A stretch of 64,000 nt of DNA, taken from Pseudomonas sp. Au-Pse12 (lineage in GTDB: Bacteria; Pseudomonadota; Gammaproteobacteria; Pseudomonadales; Pseudomonadaceae). How positions within the stretch are numbered: the first letter of the stretch is position 1; each line of letters opens with the position of its first letter. The notes under the pieces were generated by a model. The model did not search any database, was not told where the DNA came from, and worked only from the letters and a program-made list of their open reading frames with translations. The stretch lies in the NCBI RefSeq assembly GCF_021341665.1, contig NZ_JAJTTH010000013.1:95573-159572 (forward strand). Reading direction: 5' to 3'. Of this stretch, positions 51,072 through 59,969 are shown piece by piece. A program made the translations under genes and the position numbers.

Positions 51072-51141
51072 CCGGCCCTGGGGCTGTTCACGGCACGCGG
51101 CCCGGGGGCCGCAATGGCCGGGGGCGTTGTCGGTCCCTGGG

Positions 51142-51939
51142 TTAGATCCTGGCTCGCGGGTGGATTCGTTCTGCGGCCATCCACTGCACCATCTGCCGCA
51201 GGCGGCGGCTGAAACCGGCACTGGCGGGGACCCTGGCTTCGGCAGCCTGGCGGAACTCGGCGATGGGCACGGCCATTTCGGGGTAACGCTGTACGAACAG
51301 GCGGACATGCTCATCCAGGCTGTGAGGCCAGCTCGGCTCCTGTTCTGCGCGCAAGAGGTTGGTGGCGCGAATGAGTTTGCGGGATGCCTCGCGTTGCAGG
51401 CGCAGAATTTCCGCGGGCTGGCGCTCGCCCTCGAGGCGCTCGGCGTAGTCATCGAGCACCCTCTGGAAGTCGCCGTTCACTGCCAGGGCAATGTTCCGGC
51501 TGGGCCTGAAGGGTGCAAAGCGCCGGCGCAGGTCCTCGCCGGACAGGCAGCGGCAATGATGCTTGAGCCAATAGCCCCAGCTGTCGAGGTTTTCCGCGGC
51601 CAGCACCTGGGCCAGGTGGCCGATGTCGAAATCGATCTTCGACACCCGCGGGTGCCGCGCTTGCAGCGCCTGGCGCAGCTGCTCCAGGTGGCGCAGCTGC
51701 TGCGGGGTGGCGGGGTGTTGCAGGATGAGGCACAGGTCCAGGTCGGAAGCATGGGCCCTGGCGGTGCCACGGGCGACGCTGCCGTACAGATAGAGGCTGT
51801 GCAGCGATGGGCTGAGCGGGTCGCTCAAGGTGGCGCGCAGGTCATCGAGCACGTCGTGGTATTCGGCCTGCAAGGGCGGTTCGGCGGGAACGGTGATCAA
51901 GCCATCGGCATCGACGCCGAATACGCTACTGGATTGCAT
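51142..51939 (-). CDS. MNT-type nucleotidyltransferase
   Basis: The protein has 265 residues. The N-terminal nucleotidyltransferase domain has the DNA polymerase beta-like motif YLYGSVARGTARAHASDLDL (about 50-69) with the GS and DxD elements. The C-terminal region (about 130-265) is helical, perhaps a HEPN-like or substrate domain (NIALAVNGDFQRVLDDYAER, ASRKLIRATNLLRAEQ). No HEPN toxin partner is adjacent, so it is not a typical MNT/HEPN toxin pair. The role may be nucleotidylation of a small molecule or protein. The start at 51939 is ATG in MQSSSVFGVD. Confidence 0.75.
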   Translation of the reverse strand: MQSSSVFGVDADGLITVPAEPPLQAEYHDVLDDLRATLSDPLSPSLHSLYLYGSVARGTARAHASDLDLCLILQHPATPQQLRHLEQLRQALQARHPRVSKIDFDIGHLAQVLAAENLDSWGYWLKHHCRCLSGEDLRRRFAPFRPSRNIALAVNGDFQRVLDDYAERLEGERQPAEILRLQREASRKLIRATNLLRAEQEPSWPHSLDEHVRLFVQRYPEMAVPIAEFRQAAEARVPASAGFSRRLRQMVQWMAAERIHPRARI

Positions 51940-52025
51940 GGGGTGGCCCGTGATTCGAATGCAGCGGCCACCTTAGCAGAGTCTCCACAGGCCGCCAGGG
52001 GCGCTGTGGAGGGTTCAACCGGCTG

Positions 52026-53354
52026 TCAGTTCTTGAACGCTGAGTGCTTGCGGCCCTGGTCGCACAGGGCGAACAGCACCACCAGCACGGCGGCGAACGC
52101 GAGGATGATCACCACCCCATCGGTGGAGTGGGTGGCCGAAGCGGTGACCAGCGACAGCGCACCCAGTGGCGCCAGGCCGCCGGCAATCGCGGTGCCGATT
52201 TCACGTCCGGTGCCAAAGCCCGAAGAGCGGGTTGCCGTGGGGAACTGGCGGCTGAGGAACGAGCCCTGGGGCGCGAACATCATCGGTGCCAGGATGCCGG
52301 TGCCGACGCCGATGGCGATGTAGATCATCAGGCTTTCACCGGTGTTGAGCAGGGCCAGGAACGGGTAGGCGAACAGCAGCGAGAACACACCGCCGAGCAC
52401 CAGCACCGCCTTGCTGCTCCACTTGTCGCACAGCCAGCCGAAGAACGGCACGGCGACGATGGCGATCAGGCTGGCGATGGTCACCGACAGCGAGGTGACG
52501 TGCACATCGACGTTCTTGTACTGGGTCAGGTAGGCCAGGGAGAAGGTCTTGAAGATGTAGCTCAGGGCGTTGTAGCCAATGGCGACGAAGAACACCACGG
52601 CCAGGCCCTTGAGGTCATTCTGCAGCAGCGCCTTGAGCGGCGAGGCCTTGGCCTGCTGCTGTTCCTGGCTCAGTTCCTTGAACTCCGGGGTTTCCGGAAT
52701 GCTGTTGCGCACCCACAGGCCCACGGCCACCAGGACGATGCTGCAGACGAACGGAATGCGCCAGCCGCCGGCCAGAAGGAACTCGTTACCGTTGATGGTC
52801 AGCAGGTAGATGGTCAGCGACGACAGCAACAGGCCCAGGTTCAGCCCCAGTGCGGGCCAGGCGCCCTGGCTGCCACGCTTGCCTTCGCTGGCGTGTTCAT
52901 AGGAAGTGACCGCCGCGCCGGACAGCTCGGCACCGGCGCCCAGGCCCTGGATGATGCGGATCGCCACCAGCAGGATCGGCGCCCAGATGCCGATCGAGGC
53001 GTAGCTGGGGATCAGGCCGATCAGCGCGGTGCACACGCCCATCAGGCAGAAGGTCAGCACCAGCACCTGCTTGCGGCCGAACTTGTCGCCCAGGTAGCCG
53101 AACAGGATGCCGCCGAAGGGGCGGGCGATGAAGCCGATGGCAAAGGTCGAAAAGGCCATCAGCGTGGCGCTTTTCGGGTTGCTGTTATCGAAGAAGATCT
53201 TCGAGAAGACGATGGCCGCCATGGTCGCGTAGAGGTAGAAGTCGTACCACTCCAGCATCGAGCCGAAGATGGTGGCCGCCGCGACCTTGCGCAAACGTTT
53301 CTGGGTCTGTTGCGGGGTTTCCGCTGCAGTACTGCTGGTTTCAACTGCGCTCAT
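52026..53354 (-). CDS. MHS-family metabolite:proton symporter
   Basis: The protein has 442 residues with twelve membrane segments and the MHS pattern: ATIFGSMLEWYDFYLYATMA (about 30-49), GFIARPFGGILFGYLGDKFG with the MFS loop, and GLGAGAELSGAAVTSYEHAS. The family includes ShiA, ProP and KgtP. Its place beside lhgO suggests uptake of L-2-hydroxyglutarate or a similar dicarboxylate. It and lhgO are on one strand with 153 bases between, and share the GntR regulator. An ATG at 53354 with MSAVETSSTAAETPQQTQKR leads in. Confidence 0.85.
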   Translation of the reverse strand: MSAVETSSTAAETPQQTQKRLRKVAAATIFGSMLEWYDFYLYATMAAIVFSKIFFDNSNPKSATLMAFSTFAIGFIARPFGGILFGYLGDKFGRKQVLVLTFCLMGVCTALIGLIPSYASIGIWAPILLVAIRIIQGLGAGAELSGAAVTSYEHASEGKRGSQGAWPALGLNLGLLLSSLTIYLLTINGNEFLLAGGWRIPFVCSIVLVAVGLWVRNSIPETPEFKELSQEQQQAKASPLKALLQNDLKGLAVVFFVAIGYNALSYIFKTFSLAYLTQYKNVDVHVTSLSVTIASLIAIVAVPFFGWLCDKWSSKAVLVLGGVFSLLFAYPFLALLNTGESLMIYIAIGVGTGILAPMMFAPQGSFLSRQFPTATRSSGFGTGREIGTAIAGGLAPLGALSLVTASATHSTDGVVIILAFAAVLVVLFALCDQGRKHSAFKN

Positions 53355-53507
53355 TTCCGTACTTCCTCATGAATCATTGTATTTATTGTCGAGTTGACGC
53401 GAGCCATGCGCGACGCGCCCCAAGGGCGGCCGCGGGCTGTTTCGGCGACACGTGGCGCGCTTGGCAGAGCCTGGGCGCTGCACCGCAAAGGCGTGACGCG
53501 GGGTGTT

Positions 53508-54701
53508 TCAGGTGGCCTGGAAAATCCGGTCGGCAATCATCGAACCAATGGGAATCGCCGAGGTGGCGGCGGGCGAGGGCGCGTTGCACACGTGCAACAT
53601 GCGCGGGGTTTCGGCGAACAGGAAATCGTGCACCAGGCTGCCGTCACGCATCACTGCCTGGGCGCGGATCCCCGCTTCATAGGGCAGCAGGTCCTCCACT
53701 TGCAGGGATGGGCAGTACTTGCGGCACTGCTCCAGGTAGCCGGACTTGAACAGCGAGTTCTTCATCTCGGTGGTGCCGGAGCCCAGGTTCTGCCAGATGG
53801 TTTTCCAGAACCCGGGGAAGCTGGCGTACTGCGCCACGTCACGCCAGTTGATGGAGAACTTCCGGTAGTTCTCCCGGCCCAGGCCCAGTACCGCGTTGGG
53901 GCCGACGGTGACACTGCCATCGATCATGCGGGTCAGGTGCACGCCGAGGAACGGCAGCTCCGGGTCGGGGATCGGGTAGATCAGGTGATTGACGATGTTG
54001 TTCTTCGCCGCCGGCAGCCGGAAGTACTCGCCACGGAAGGGGATGATCTGGTGGTCGATCTTCACCCCGGCCATCACCGCCAGGCGGTCCGATTGCAGGC
54101 CGGCGCAGGCCACCAGCTTCTTCGCCCGCCAGCTGCCGCCGTGGCTGCTGACGGTGACGCTGTCGGCGTTTTCCTGGATCGCGGTGACGGTCTGGCTGAG
54201 GCAGATCTCGCCGCCCTCGCGGCGGATCACCCGGGCCATGGTTTCGCAGACTTCGCGGTAGTCGACGATGCCGGTGGCGTCGAGGAACAGCCCGCCGAGG
54301 CCGACGATGTTCGGTTCGCGCTGGCGCAGTTGCTCGGCATCCAGGCGCTCGACCTTCAGGCCGTTCTGTTGCGAGCGCTGGTACAAGGCTTCCATGCGCT
54401 CCATCTCCAGGGCATTGGACGCCACCAGCACCTTGCCGCAGACCTCGAACTTGATCCCGTGCTCGCGGCAGAACTGCTTGGTGGCCTCGGCCCCGCGCTT
54501 GCACAGGTCGGCCTTGAGGCTGCCCGGCGCGTAGTAGATGCCGGCGTGGATCACCCCGCTGTTGTGCCCGGTCTGGTGCTTGGCCAGGACGTTTTCCTTT
54601 TCCAGGATGACCAGCGAAGCGCCGGGCTGGCGCTTCAGGATCTCCATCGCCGTGGCCAGGCCGACGATGCCGCCGCCGATGATGCAAAAGTCGTAAGTCA
54701 T
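53508..54701 (-). CDS. lhgO: L-2-hydroxyglutarate oxidase/dehydrogenase
   Basis: The protein has 397 residues and is an FAD-dependent membrane-associated enzyme that oxidises L-2-hydroxyglutarate to 2-oxoglutarate and passes electrons to the respiratory chain. The dinucleotide motif DFCIIGGGIVGLATAMEILK is at about 4-23. The lead NVLAKHQTGHNSGVIHAGIYY and the later PYEAGIRAQAVMRDGSLVHD are diagnostic. A GntR/FadR-type regulator and a transporter flank it, as in pseudomonads where LhgR represses lhgO. The start at 54701 is ATG in MTYDFC. Confidence 0.92.
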   Translation of the reverse strand: MTYDFCIIGGGIVGLATAMEILKRQPGASLVILEKENVLAKHQTGHNSGVIHAGIYYAPGSLKADLCKRGAEATKQFCREHGIKFEVCGKVLVASNALEMERMEALYQRSQQNGLKVERLDAEQLRQREPNIVGLGGLFLDATGIVDYREVCETMARVIRREGGEICLSQTVTAIQENADSVTVSSHGGSWRAKKLVACAGLQSDRLAVMAGVKIDHQIIPFRGEYFRLPAAKNNIVNHLIYPIPDPELPFLGVHLTRMIDGSVTVGPNAVLGLGRENYRKFSINWRDVAQYASFPGFWKTIWQNLGSGTTEMKNSLFKSGYLEQCRKYCPSLQVEDLLPYEAGIRAQAVMRDGSLVHDFLFAETPRMLHVCNAPSPAATSAIPIGSMIADRIFQAT

Positions 54702-54748
54702 TGTTCTTGGATACCTTGGCTCTAATCTGTTTCGGTCTGGTTATCAGG

Positions 54749-54759
54749 TTGTCAGACTA
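54749..54759. promoter_or_regulatory. Candidate GntR operator upstream of lhgO
   Basis: TTGTCAGACTA lies about 50 bases before the lhgO start. It differs by one base from the perfect palindrome TTGTCAGACAA found before the regulator gene itself, and both fit the FCD-GntR consensus TNGTNNNACNA. Confidence 0.6.
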
Positions 54760-54816
54760 ACTAATCCGACAAAATCCCGCGGCGCAGCGCTTGAAGCCTC
54801 AAGCCTGCCGCTGTGC

Positions 54817-55527
54817 TTAATCCGTAGTGGGCAACTCCAGGCCCAGGCGCTTGGCCGCGGCGCGCAAGTGGGCGTCGGCGCAACCGGCCGCGGCCTGGCG
54901 GTCACCGGCGGCAATCGCCTGGTACAACGCCTGGTGTTCCTGGGTGGCATCGGCGGAACCGCCGACCATGCGCAGCGCCGAGTTCTCCCAGGCGGCCTTG
55001 CGGGCACTGGTCAGCTGGCTGCGCAGAAAATCATGGAAGGCCACGAAGTAGTCGTTCTTGCTGGCCTCGGCGATGGCCCGGTGAAACTCCACGTCGGCCA
55101 GCCCCGCGGCTTCGAAATCACTGCGCTTGTCGTGCATTTCCTGCAGCGCCTGCTGCATCCGTTGCAGGTCGCTGGCGTCCCGGCGCTGGGCGGCGATCGA
55201 CGCGGCCTGGGTCTCGATCCACAGGCGCATCTCGAACATCTGCGCCAGGTCCGGCAAGCGCCCGTTGCCCTGGGGAAAACGGAACACGGTGCCGGCCGGG
55301 GTCTTGGAAATATACGAACCCAGGCCACGCCGGGCGATCAGCACGCCGTCGGCCTTGAGCTGGGCAATGGCTTCGCGAATCACCGAGCGGCTGACGTTCA
55401 GCTGCTCGGCCAGTTGCTGCTCGGTCGGCAGGCGTGATTCGGGGGCCAGGCGGCCGGAATCGATCTCGCTGCGGATCGCGTTGACCACGCGGACAACGAG
55501 GGAGTCAGGTCGCTGGAGTTCAAGCAT
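54817..55527 (-). CDS. lhgR: FadR-type GntR repressor of the L-2-hydroxyglutarate locus
   Basis: The protein has 236 residues. The N-terminal winged helix (VVNAIRSEIDSGRLAPESRL, LAEQLNVSRSVIREAIAQLK) is followed by an FCD effector domain with the metal-binding pattern EMRLWIETQAASIAAQR, FHRAIAEASKNDYFVAFHDF and HQALYQAIAAGDRQAAAGC. In pseudomonads LhgR is a GntR-type repressor of lhgO, relieved by L-2-hydroxyglutarate; that is the basis for the symbol. It lies upstream of lhgO on the same strand. An operator palindrome lies 27 bases before its start. The start at 55527 is ATG in MLELQRPDSL. Confidence 0.85.
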   Translation of the reverse strand: MLELQRPDSLVVRVVNAIRSEIDSGRLAPESRLPTEQQLAEQLNVSRSVIREAIAQLKADGVLIARRGLGSYISKTPAGTVFRFPQGNGRLPDLAQMFEMRLWIETQAASIAAQRRDASDLQRMQQALQEMHDKRSDFEAAGLADVEFHRAIAEASKNDYFVAFHDFLRSQLTSARKAAWENSALRMVGGSADATQEHQALYQAIAAGDRQAAAGCADAHLRAAAKRLGLELPTTD

Positions 55528-55553
55528 GGGAAGGAAAAACCGTGGAAGTCAGG

Positions 55554-55564
55554 TTGTCAGACAA
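55554..55564. promoter_or_regulatory. Operator palindrome before the GntR repressor gene
   Basis: TTGTCAGACAA is a perfect 11-base palindrome and matches the GntR consensus TNGTNNNACNA. It is 27 bases before the lhgR start, well placed for autorepression. A near copy lies before lhgO. Confidence 0.7.
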
Positions 55565-55636
55565 TAGCCGTTGAGTTTTTTCACTGTCAAGAAAAAACCA
55601 CGGTGCAAGGGCAGGGCCGTTGTGGCGAATCCGGCT

Positions 55637-56164
55637 TCAGGCTGTCAGCGGGCAGCTGAAAATCAGGTCGTCGAAGTCCTCGCCGCCCCTGCGAAAGGCG
55701 CGTTCGTCACGGCGCAGGAAGACGAAACCGCACTTTTCCAGGACCTGGCAGGAGGCGGCATTGCCGTCGGTGACGGTGGCCACCAGGCGCTTGATGCCCA
55801 GGTGCTGGCGGGCGTACTCCATCAGCCCGCGCAGCGACTCTGCGGCCACGCCCCGGCCTTGGTGACGAGGGGCCAGCAGGTAGCCGACTTCGGCTTCGGC
55901 GGCGTCCCTGTCGTGGGTCCGCAGGCCGGTGAAGCCCAGGTCCTCGCCGCTCTCGCGGTCGCGGATCACCAGGCACAGCCAGTGTGTCGAGTCGAGGTCC
56001 CAGCGGGGCAGGCGCGAGGTGAAGCGCTCCTCGATCTGGGCCCGGGACAGCGGGTCGCAGACATAGCGCAGGTTGTCCGGGTCGCTGTGCAGGGTCAGAA
56101 ACAGCTCCCAGTCATGGGCGTTCAAGGGGCGCAGGTGAAGGCGGTCAGTGTGCAGTTCCAGCAT
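55637..56164 (-). CDS. GNAT acetyltransferase (RimJ/RimL-like)
   Basis: The protein has 175 residues. It reads ELHTDRLHLRPLNAHDW at the N-terminus, AEVGYLLAPRHQGRGVAAES in the acetyl-CoA region (about 90-110) and GNAASCQVLEKCGFVFLRRD near the end. Members acetylate protein N-termini or small amines in the cytoplasm. The ATG at 56164 follows GGGAG at a suitable distance; a longer in-frame start has no signal. It is divergent from a LysR gene that begins 125 bases away, which is therefore a candidate regulator of it. Confidence 0.85.
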   Translation of the reverse strand: MLELHTDRLHLRPLNAHDWELFLTLHSDPDNLRYVCDPLSRAQIEERFTSRLPRWDLDSTHWLCLVIRDRESGEDLGFTGLRTHDRDAAEAEVGYLLAPRHQGRGVAAESLRGLMEYARQHLGIKRLVATVTDGNAASCQVLEKCGFVFLRRDERAFRRGGEDFDDLIFSCPLTA

Positions 56165-56288
56165 GAGGGGCTCCCGGTCCATGGGCAGGAAAGATCTAGG
56201 GCACTTTACCGGAGAAAAGTCTGACCGCCGCACTGGTAATTTCGCATAAGATCCCGGGCCTGGGTTTTCAGGGATAGGGCAGGTAAAC

Positions 56289-57170
56289 GTGAACTGGGAC
56301 GATCTGCGGTTTTTCATCGCTGTGGCCAATGCCGGCAACATCACCGACGCGGGGCAGGCGCTGAAGGTCTCCACCTCGACGGTCTCGCGCAAGATCCTGG
56401 TGCTGGAGCAGGCCTTGAACACCCTGCTGTTCATGAAGACCACCCAGGGCTATTTCCTCACCGAAGCCGGCCAGGCCCTGCTGCCCATGGCCCTGGAGAC
56501 GCAAGAGCGCTTGCTTTTGATGGAACGCCAGATGTCACAGCCCGGTGCGCGCATGGCGGGGGTGGTGCGCATCGACTGCCCGGAGCTGATGGGCAGCCAC
56601 CTGATCATTCCCGCACTGGCGCAGTTTCGCGTGCAGCACCCGCAGATCAGCTTCGACTTCGTCAATGCCGCGCGCTCGGTCAAGCTCACCCAGAGCCACA
56701 GTGATCTGCTGCTGCGCCTGCAGCGGCCGGAGGCCGGCAACTTCACCCTGCGCCGGGTCGGCGAGCTGACCCAGGCACTGTTCTGTTCCCCAGGTTATGC
56801 CTCGGCCCATGGCTGCCCCGAGAAACCGGCGGACCTGGGCCAGCATTCGCTGATCGGCTGGAACCAGGCCCTGGAACACCTGCCCCTGGCCCGCTGGCTG
56901 GACCAGCTCAGCGGCGGCCAGCCGCTGTGGATGCGCACCGGCAACCTGGAAGCGCAGCTTAAGGCGGTGCAGGCGGGGCTGGGGATTGCCGCCTTGCCGG
57001 CCTATATCGCAGAGCCTTTGGGCCTGCACCGGGTATTGCCCCAGACCCCGGTTCACCGCGCGGATATCTGGCTGTTGCGCAACCAGGCGACCCAGGGCCA
57101 GGAGCGGGTCGAGCAGGTGGCGAGGTTTCTCTGCGAGCTGCTGGTGCGTCACGGGCTGCAGGCCGGCTGA
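56289..57170 (+). CDS. LysR-family regulator
   Basis: The protein has 293 residues. The N-terminal helix-turn-helix reads LRFFIAVANAGNITDAGQAL and STSTVSRKILVLEQALNTLL (about 6-50); the co-inducer domain follows. The start is GTG at 56289, giving MNWDDLRFF; no upstream ATG fits. It lies between a divergent GNAT gene and a convergent LysE gene. The LysE-type exporter ending 16 bases downstream is on the other strand; regulation of the divergent GNAT gene is more usual for LysR. Confidence 0.88.
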   Translation: MNWDDLRFFIAVANAGNITDAGQALKVSTSTVSRKILVLEQALNTLLFMKTTQGYFLTEAGQALLPMALETQERLLLMERQMSQPGARMAGVVRIDCPELMGSHLIIPALAQFRVQHPQISFDFVNAARSVKLTQSHSDLLLRLQRPEAGNFTLRRVGELTQALFCSPGYASAHGCPEKPADLGQHSLIGWNQALEHLPLARWLDQLSGGQPLWMRTGNLEAQLKAVQAGLGIAALPAYIAEPLGLHRVLPQTPVHRADIWLLRNQATQGQERVEQVARFLCELLVRHGLQAG

Positions 57171-57185
57171 AGGGCGACGGGCGCA

Positions 57186-57800
57186 CTAGGCGCCGCGCAG
57201 GAAGATCCACACGGCCACCGCCATCAGCAGCAAGCCGAACAGGGCATTCTGCGCCACCAGCAACCTCGGTCGGTCGCGCATCAGCACCTGCAGGCTGGAG
57301 CCCAGGCTGGCCCAGAGCAGGTGGCCGAACAGATTGACCGCGATCAGCGCGGCGCTCAGCACCAGCACCACGGCGCTGCCGGCGTCGGTGCCCGGGCTGA
57401 AGGTCGAGAACATCACCAGCAGCATCACCAGGCCCTGCACATTGCCCAGTTGCAGCACCACGCCATCGCGAAAGCCCAGGGGCGCGTCCGGCGCGGCGGA
57501 CAAGCCCCGCGAGCGCAGCAACAGGCGCAGGCCGCGCCAGAAAATGTACAGGCTGCCGGCCATCCGCAGGCCCCACAGCCATTGCGGTTGCGCCGCGAGG
57601 CTGTGATACAGCCCCAGCCCCACCAGCAGGGCCAGCAGCCAGTAAGTCAGGTCGAGGCCGAGAATAAAGCGCAGCGAGCGGCGCACGCCGCTGCGGGCGC
57701 CGGAGCTGGCCACCATCAGGTTGCCGGGCCCGGCGCTCAGGGCCATGGGCAGCATGGTGGACAGCCACAACGGCCAGTTGATGTCGTGGGTCGGGGGCAC
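57186..57800 (-). CDS. LysE-family exporter
   Basis: The protein has 204 residues with about six hydrophobic segments and the family phrase LSAGPGNLMVASSGARSGVR at about 21-40. Later parts read QLGNVQGLVMLLVMFSTFSP and SLQVLMRDRPRLLVAQNALF. LysE/RhtB proteins export amino acids. The gene converges with the LysR gene. The next LysR gene, upstream on the same strand, is separated by about 100 bases, so co-transcription is possible but unproven. Confidence 0.82.
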   Translation of the reverse strand: MPPTHDINWPLWLSTMLPMALSAGPGNLMVASSGARSGVRRSLRFILGLDLTYWLLALLVGLGLYHSLAAQPQWLWGLRMAGSLYIFWRGLRLLLRSRGLSAAPDAPLGFRDGVVLQLGNVQGLVMLLVMFSTFSPGTDAGSAVVLVLSAALIAVNLFGHLLWASLGSSLQVLMRDRPRLLVAQNALFGLLLMAVAVWIFLRGA

Positions 57801-57903
57801 GGGCGGCTCCTGGAAGGCGATGCGGATTGCACCGGCGCCAGCTTAAGGCGCTGCCATGCGCGGGGTTAGCGGCAGAAATGCAAAGCGGTTTTGCAGCCGC
57901 CGC

Positions 57904-58773
57904 TCATGCCTCGGCCGGGGCTTGCAAGGCGCCCAGCAGCCACTCGCAGAAGCTGCGGGTCAGCGGGCTGCCTTCACTGTCGCGATGAATCAGCCAGGCC
58001 CAGGTCGGGCCGCGCACGCTCTGTTCGCACAACGGGGCCAGCAAGCCCTGGGCCCGGGCCTGCTGGGTCAGCAACTGGCTGACCAGGGCAATGCCGTGGC
58101 CTGCGCAGGCGGCGTCCAGCAACAGGCCCGGGTCGGAGAAATTCAGGCCGTTGCTGCGCTGGCCAATGTCGGCGCCGCCTTCCACCAGCCAATGGCTCCA
58201 GTCCATCTCCCGCTCGCCATGCAAGGTGGTGCGCAGCGCCTCGGGCTGTTCCAGCACGCTGGGGTGGCAGGCCGGGTACAGGCGATCGCTGTACAGCTCC
58301 AGGTGGCTGCATTCGGCCTGGGCGCTCAAGTCGTCGCGCAGGGTCAGGTCGATGGTCTGGGTGCTCATGTCCGGCGGTTCGAAGCTGGTGAACAGCCACA
58401 GGTCGACTTCCGGGTGCAGGCGATGGAATTCCCCCAGGCGCGGCAGCAGCCAGTGGCGGGCGAAGGCCGGGCTGGTGTTGACCACCAGTTGGTTGGGCTT
58501 GCGGTACTGCTCCAGGCGGCGGATGCCCACCGCCAGTTGTTGCAGCAGCGATTGGGTGGTGCTGCGCAGGTCGTGCCCGGCGTCGGTGAGGGTGACGCTG
58601 CGCCCGCTGCGGTAGAACAGTGGTTGTTCGAGAAAGCTTTCCAGGCTACGGATCTGTTGGCTGATGGCCGATTGCGTGAGGTGCAGCTCCTGCGCCGCCT
58701 GGTGAAAGCTGCCCAGGCGCGCAGCGGCTTCGAAGCCGCGCAGGGCGTTCAGTGGAGGCCAGTGTTTCAACAT
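57904..58773 (-). CDS. LysR-family regulator divergent from the agu operon
   Basis: The protein has 289 residues. The helix-turn-helix reads LNALRGFEAAARLGSFHQAA and LTQSAISQQIRSLESFLEQP (about 8-50), of the GcvA-like branch. The effector domain is intact. It shares a 137-base promoter region with aguA, which makes it the likely regulator of agmatine and polyamine use here. In P. aeruginosa the agu operon is controlled by the TetR-type AguR, so a LysR control would be a difference. The start at 58773 is ATG in MLKHWPP. Confidence 0.87.
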   Translation of the reverse strand: MLKHWPPLNALRGFEAAARLGSFHQAAQELHLTQSAISQQIRSLESFLEQPLFYRSGRSVTLTDAGHDLRSTTQSLLQQLAVGIRRLEQYRKPNQLVVNTSPAFARHWLLPRLGEFHRLHPEVDLWLFTSFEPPDMSTQTIDLTLRDDLSAQAECSHLELYSDRLYPACHPSVLEQPEALRTTLHGEREMDWSHWLVEGGADIGQRSNGLNFSDPGLLLDAACAGHGIALVSQLLTQQARAQGLLAPLCEQSVRGPTWAWLIHRDSEGSPLTRSFCEWLLGALQAPAEA

Positions 58774-58881
58774 GATTGATAAGCCCTGCTAATCAGAAAT
58801 GGGCTAAATCTATCGTTTGTTGCGGTTTTTTCAAAGCCATAGCATGGGCGCCAAGGATCGACCGTGTTGTTCGATTGATAA
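58774..58881. promoter_or_regulatory. Direct repeats in the LysR-aguA divergent region
   Basis: GATTGATAA occurs at 58774-58782 and again at 58873-58881, one at each end of the space between the LysR and aguA starts. TGATT (58773-58777) and AATCA (58791-58795) also form an inverted pair. They are candidate binding sites for the LysR protein. Confidence 0.35.
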
Positions 58882-58910
58882 CAAAACCTTACTTGAGAGG
58901 TGCAAGGCCC

Positions 58911-59969
58911 ATGCTCAGCAATGACACTCAACACCCCGCCTGGAGGATGCCGGCCGAGTGGGTTACCCACGCCGCGACCTGGATGGTCTGGCCACACAAC
59001 CAGGGTTTGTGGGAGTCGGTCTGGGGCGTGACCCTGGCCGAGGTGCAAGCGGATTTCGCCCGGGTGGCCAATGCCATTGCGCGCTTTGAACCGGTGAAAC
59101 TGGTGGTGGACCCGGCCGCCCTGGACAGTGCCCGGGCGCTGTGCGCCGGCAATATTCAGCTGGTCGTGCAGCCAGTGAATGACAGCTGGTGCCGCGACTC
59201 CGGCCCGACCTTCATCGTCCATCCGCAGCAGGGGCTGGCCGGCGTCAGCTGGCGCTTCAATGCCTGGGGCGACAAATCGGCCCACGACCTGGACCGCAGC
59301 CTGGCCCGGCGCCTGCTCGACGATCTGGGGCTGGCCTGCTTCGGTACGCCCCTGGCCAATGAAGGCGGGGCCATCCACGTGGACGGCGAGGGCACCCTGA
59401 TCACCACCGAATCGGTGCTGCTCAACCGCAATCGCAACCCGGGCCTGAGCAAGGCCGAGATCGAGGCGATCTTCCAGCGCCTGCTGGGGGTGCAGAAGAC
59501 CATCTGGCTGCCGGGGGACCCGGACCATGTCACCGGCGACATGACGGACGGCCATGTCGACGGGATCTGTGCCTTTGCTCGCCCGGGTGTCTTGCTGGTG
59601 GACGCGACCCACGATCAGGGCTCGGTCTACGCCGAAGTGGTGCGCGAGAACCGCCGTGCGCTGGAGCTGGCCCGGGATGCCCAGGGCCGCCGCTTCGAAC
59701 TGATCGAGCTGTTCGAGGCCAGCGCCGCGGTGGACAGCCAGGCCGAGGTGTTCTGCGCCTCCTACACCAACTTCTACCTGGCCAATGGCGCGGTGATCAT
59801 GCCGGCCTATGGCATCGCCGCCGACGAGGAAGCGGCCCAGGTGCTGTCCCGGGCCTTCCCCGGGCGGCAAGTGGTGCCGGTGCGGATCAACCACCTGGCC
59901 CACGGCGGCGGTGGCGTGCATTGCATCACCCAGCAGCAGCCGCAGTGGCCGCTGGAGGTGCAGGCATGA
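58911..59969 (+). CDS. aguA: Agmatine deiminase
   Basis: This 352-residue enzyme converts agmatine to N-carbamoylputrescine with release of ammonia. The guanidine-modifying fold shows NDSWCRDSGPTFIV, ANEGGAIHVDGEGTLITTE with the active-site Glu, DGHVDGICAFARPG with His and Asp, and the catalytic Cys in GGGGVHCITQQQP at the C-terminus. The start at 58911 gives MLSNDTQHPAW, with GAGAGG before it. The stop overlaps the aguB start (ATGA), so the two enzymes of agmatine breakdown are translated together. Confidence 0.93.
   Translation: MLSNDTQHPAWRMPAEWVTHAATWMVWPHNQGLWESVWGVTLAEVQADFARVANAIARFEPVKLVVDPAALDSARALCAGNIQLVVQPVNDSWCRDSGPTFIVHPQQGLAGVSWRFNAWGDKSAHDLDRSLARRLLDDLGLACFGTPLANEGGAIHVDGEGTLITTESVLLNRNRNPGLSKAEIEAIFQRLLGVQKTIWLPGDPDHVTGDMTDGHVDGICAFARPGVLLVDATHDQGSVYAEVVRENRRALELARDAQGRRFELIELFEASAAVDSQAEVFCASYTNFYLANGAVIMPAYGIAADEEAAQVLSRAFPGRQVVPVRINHLAHGGGGVHCITQQQPQWPLEVQA

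Noticed and set aside
51142..51939. MNT/HEPN toxin-antitoxin pair
   Set aside because: The nucleotidyltransferase stands alone; no short HEPN gene is adjacent.
52044..53372. Open frame of 442 codons opposite the MHS transporter
   Set aside because: It is the shadow of a transporter with full family motifs; the translation is Gln/His/Gly/Asp-rich.
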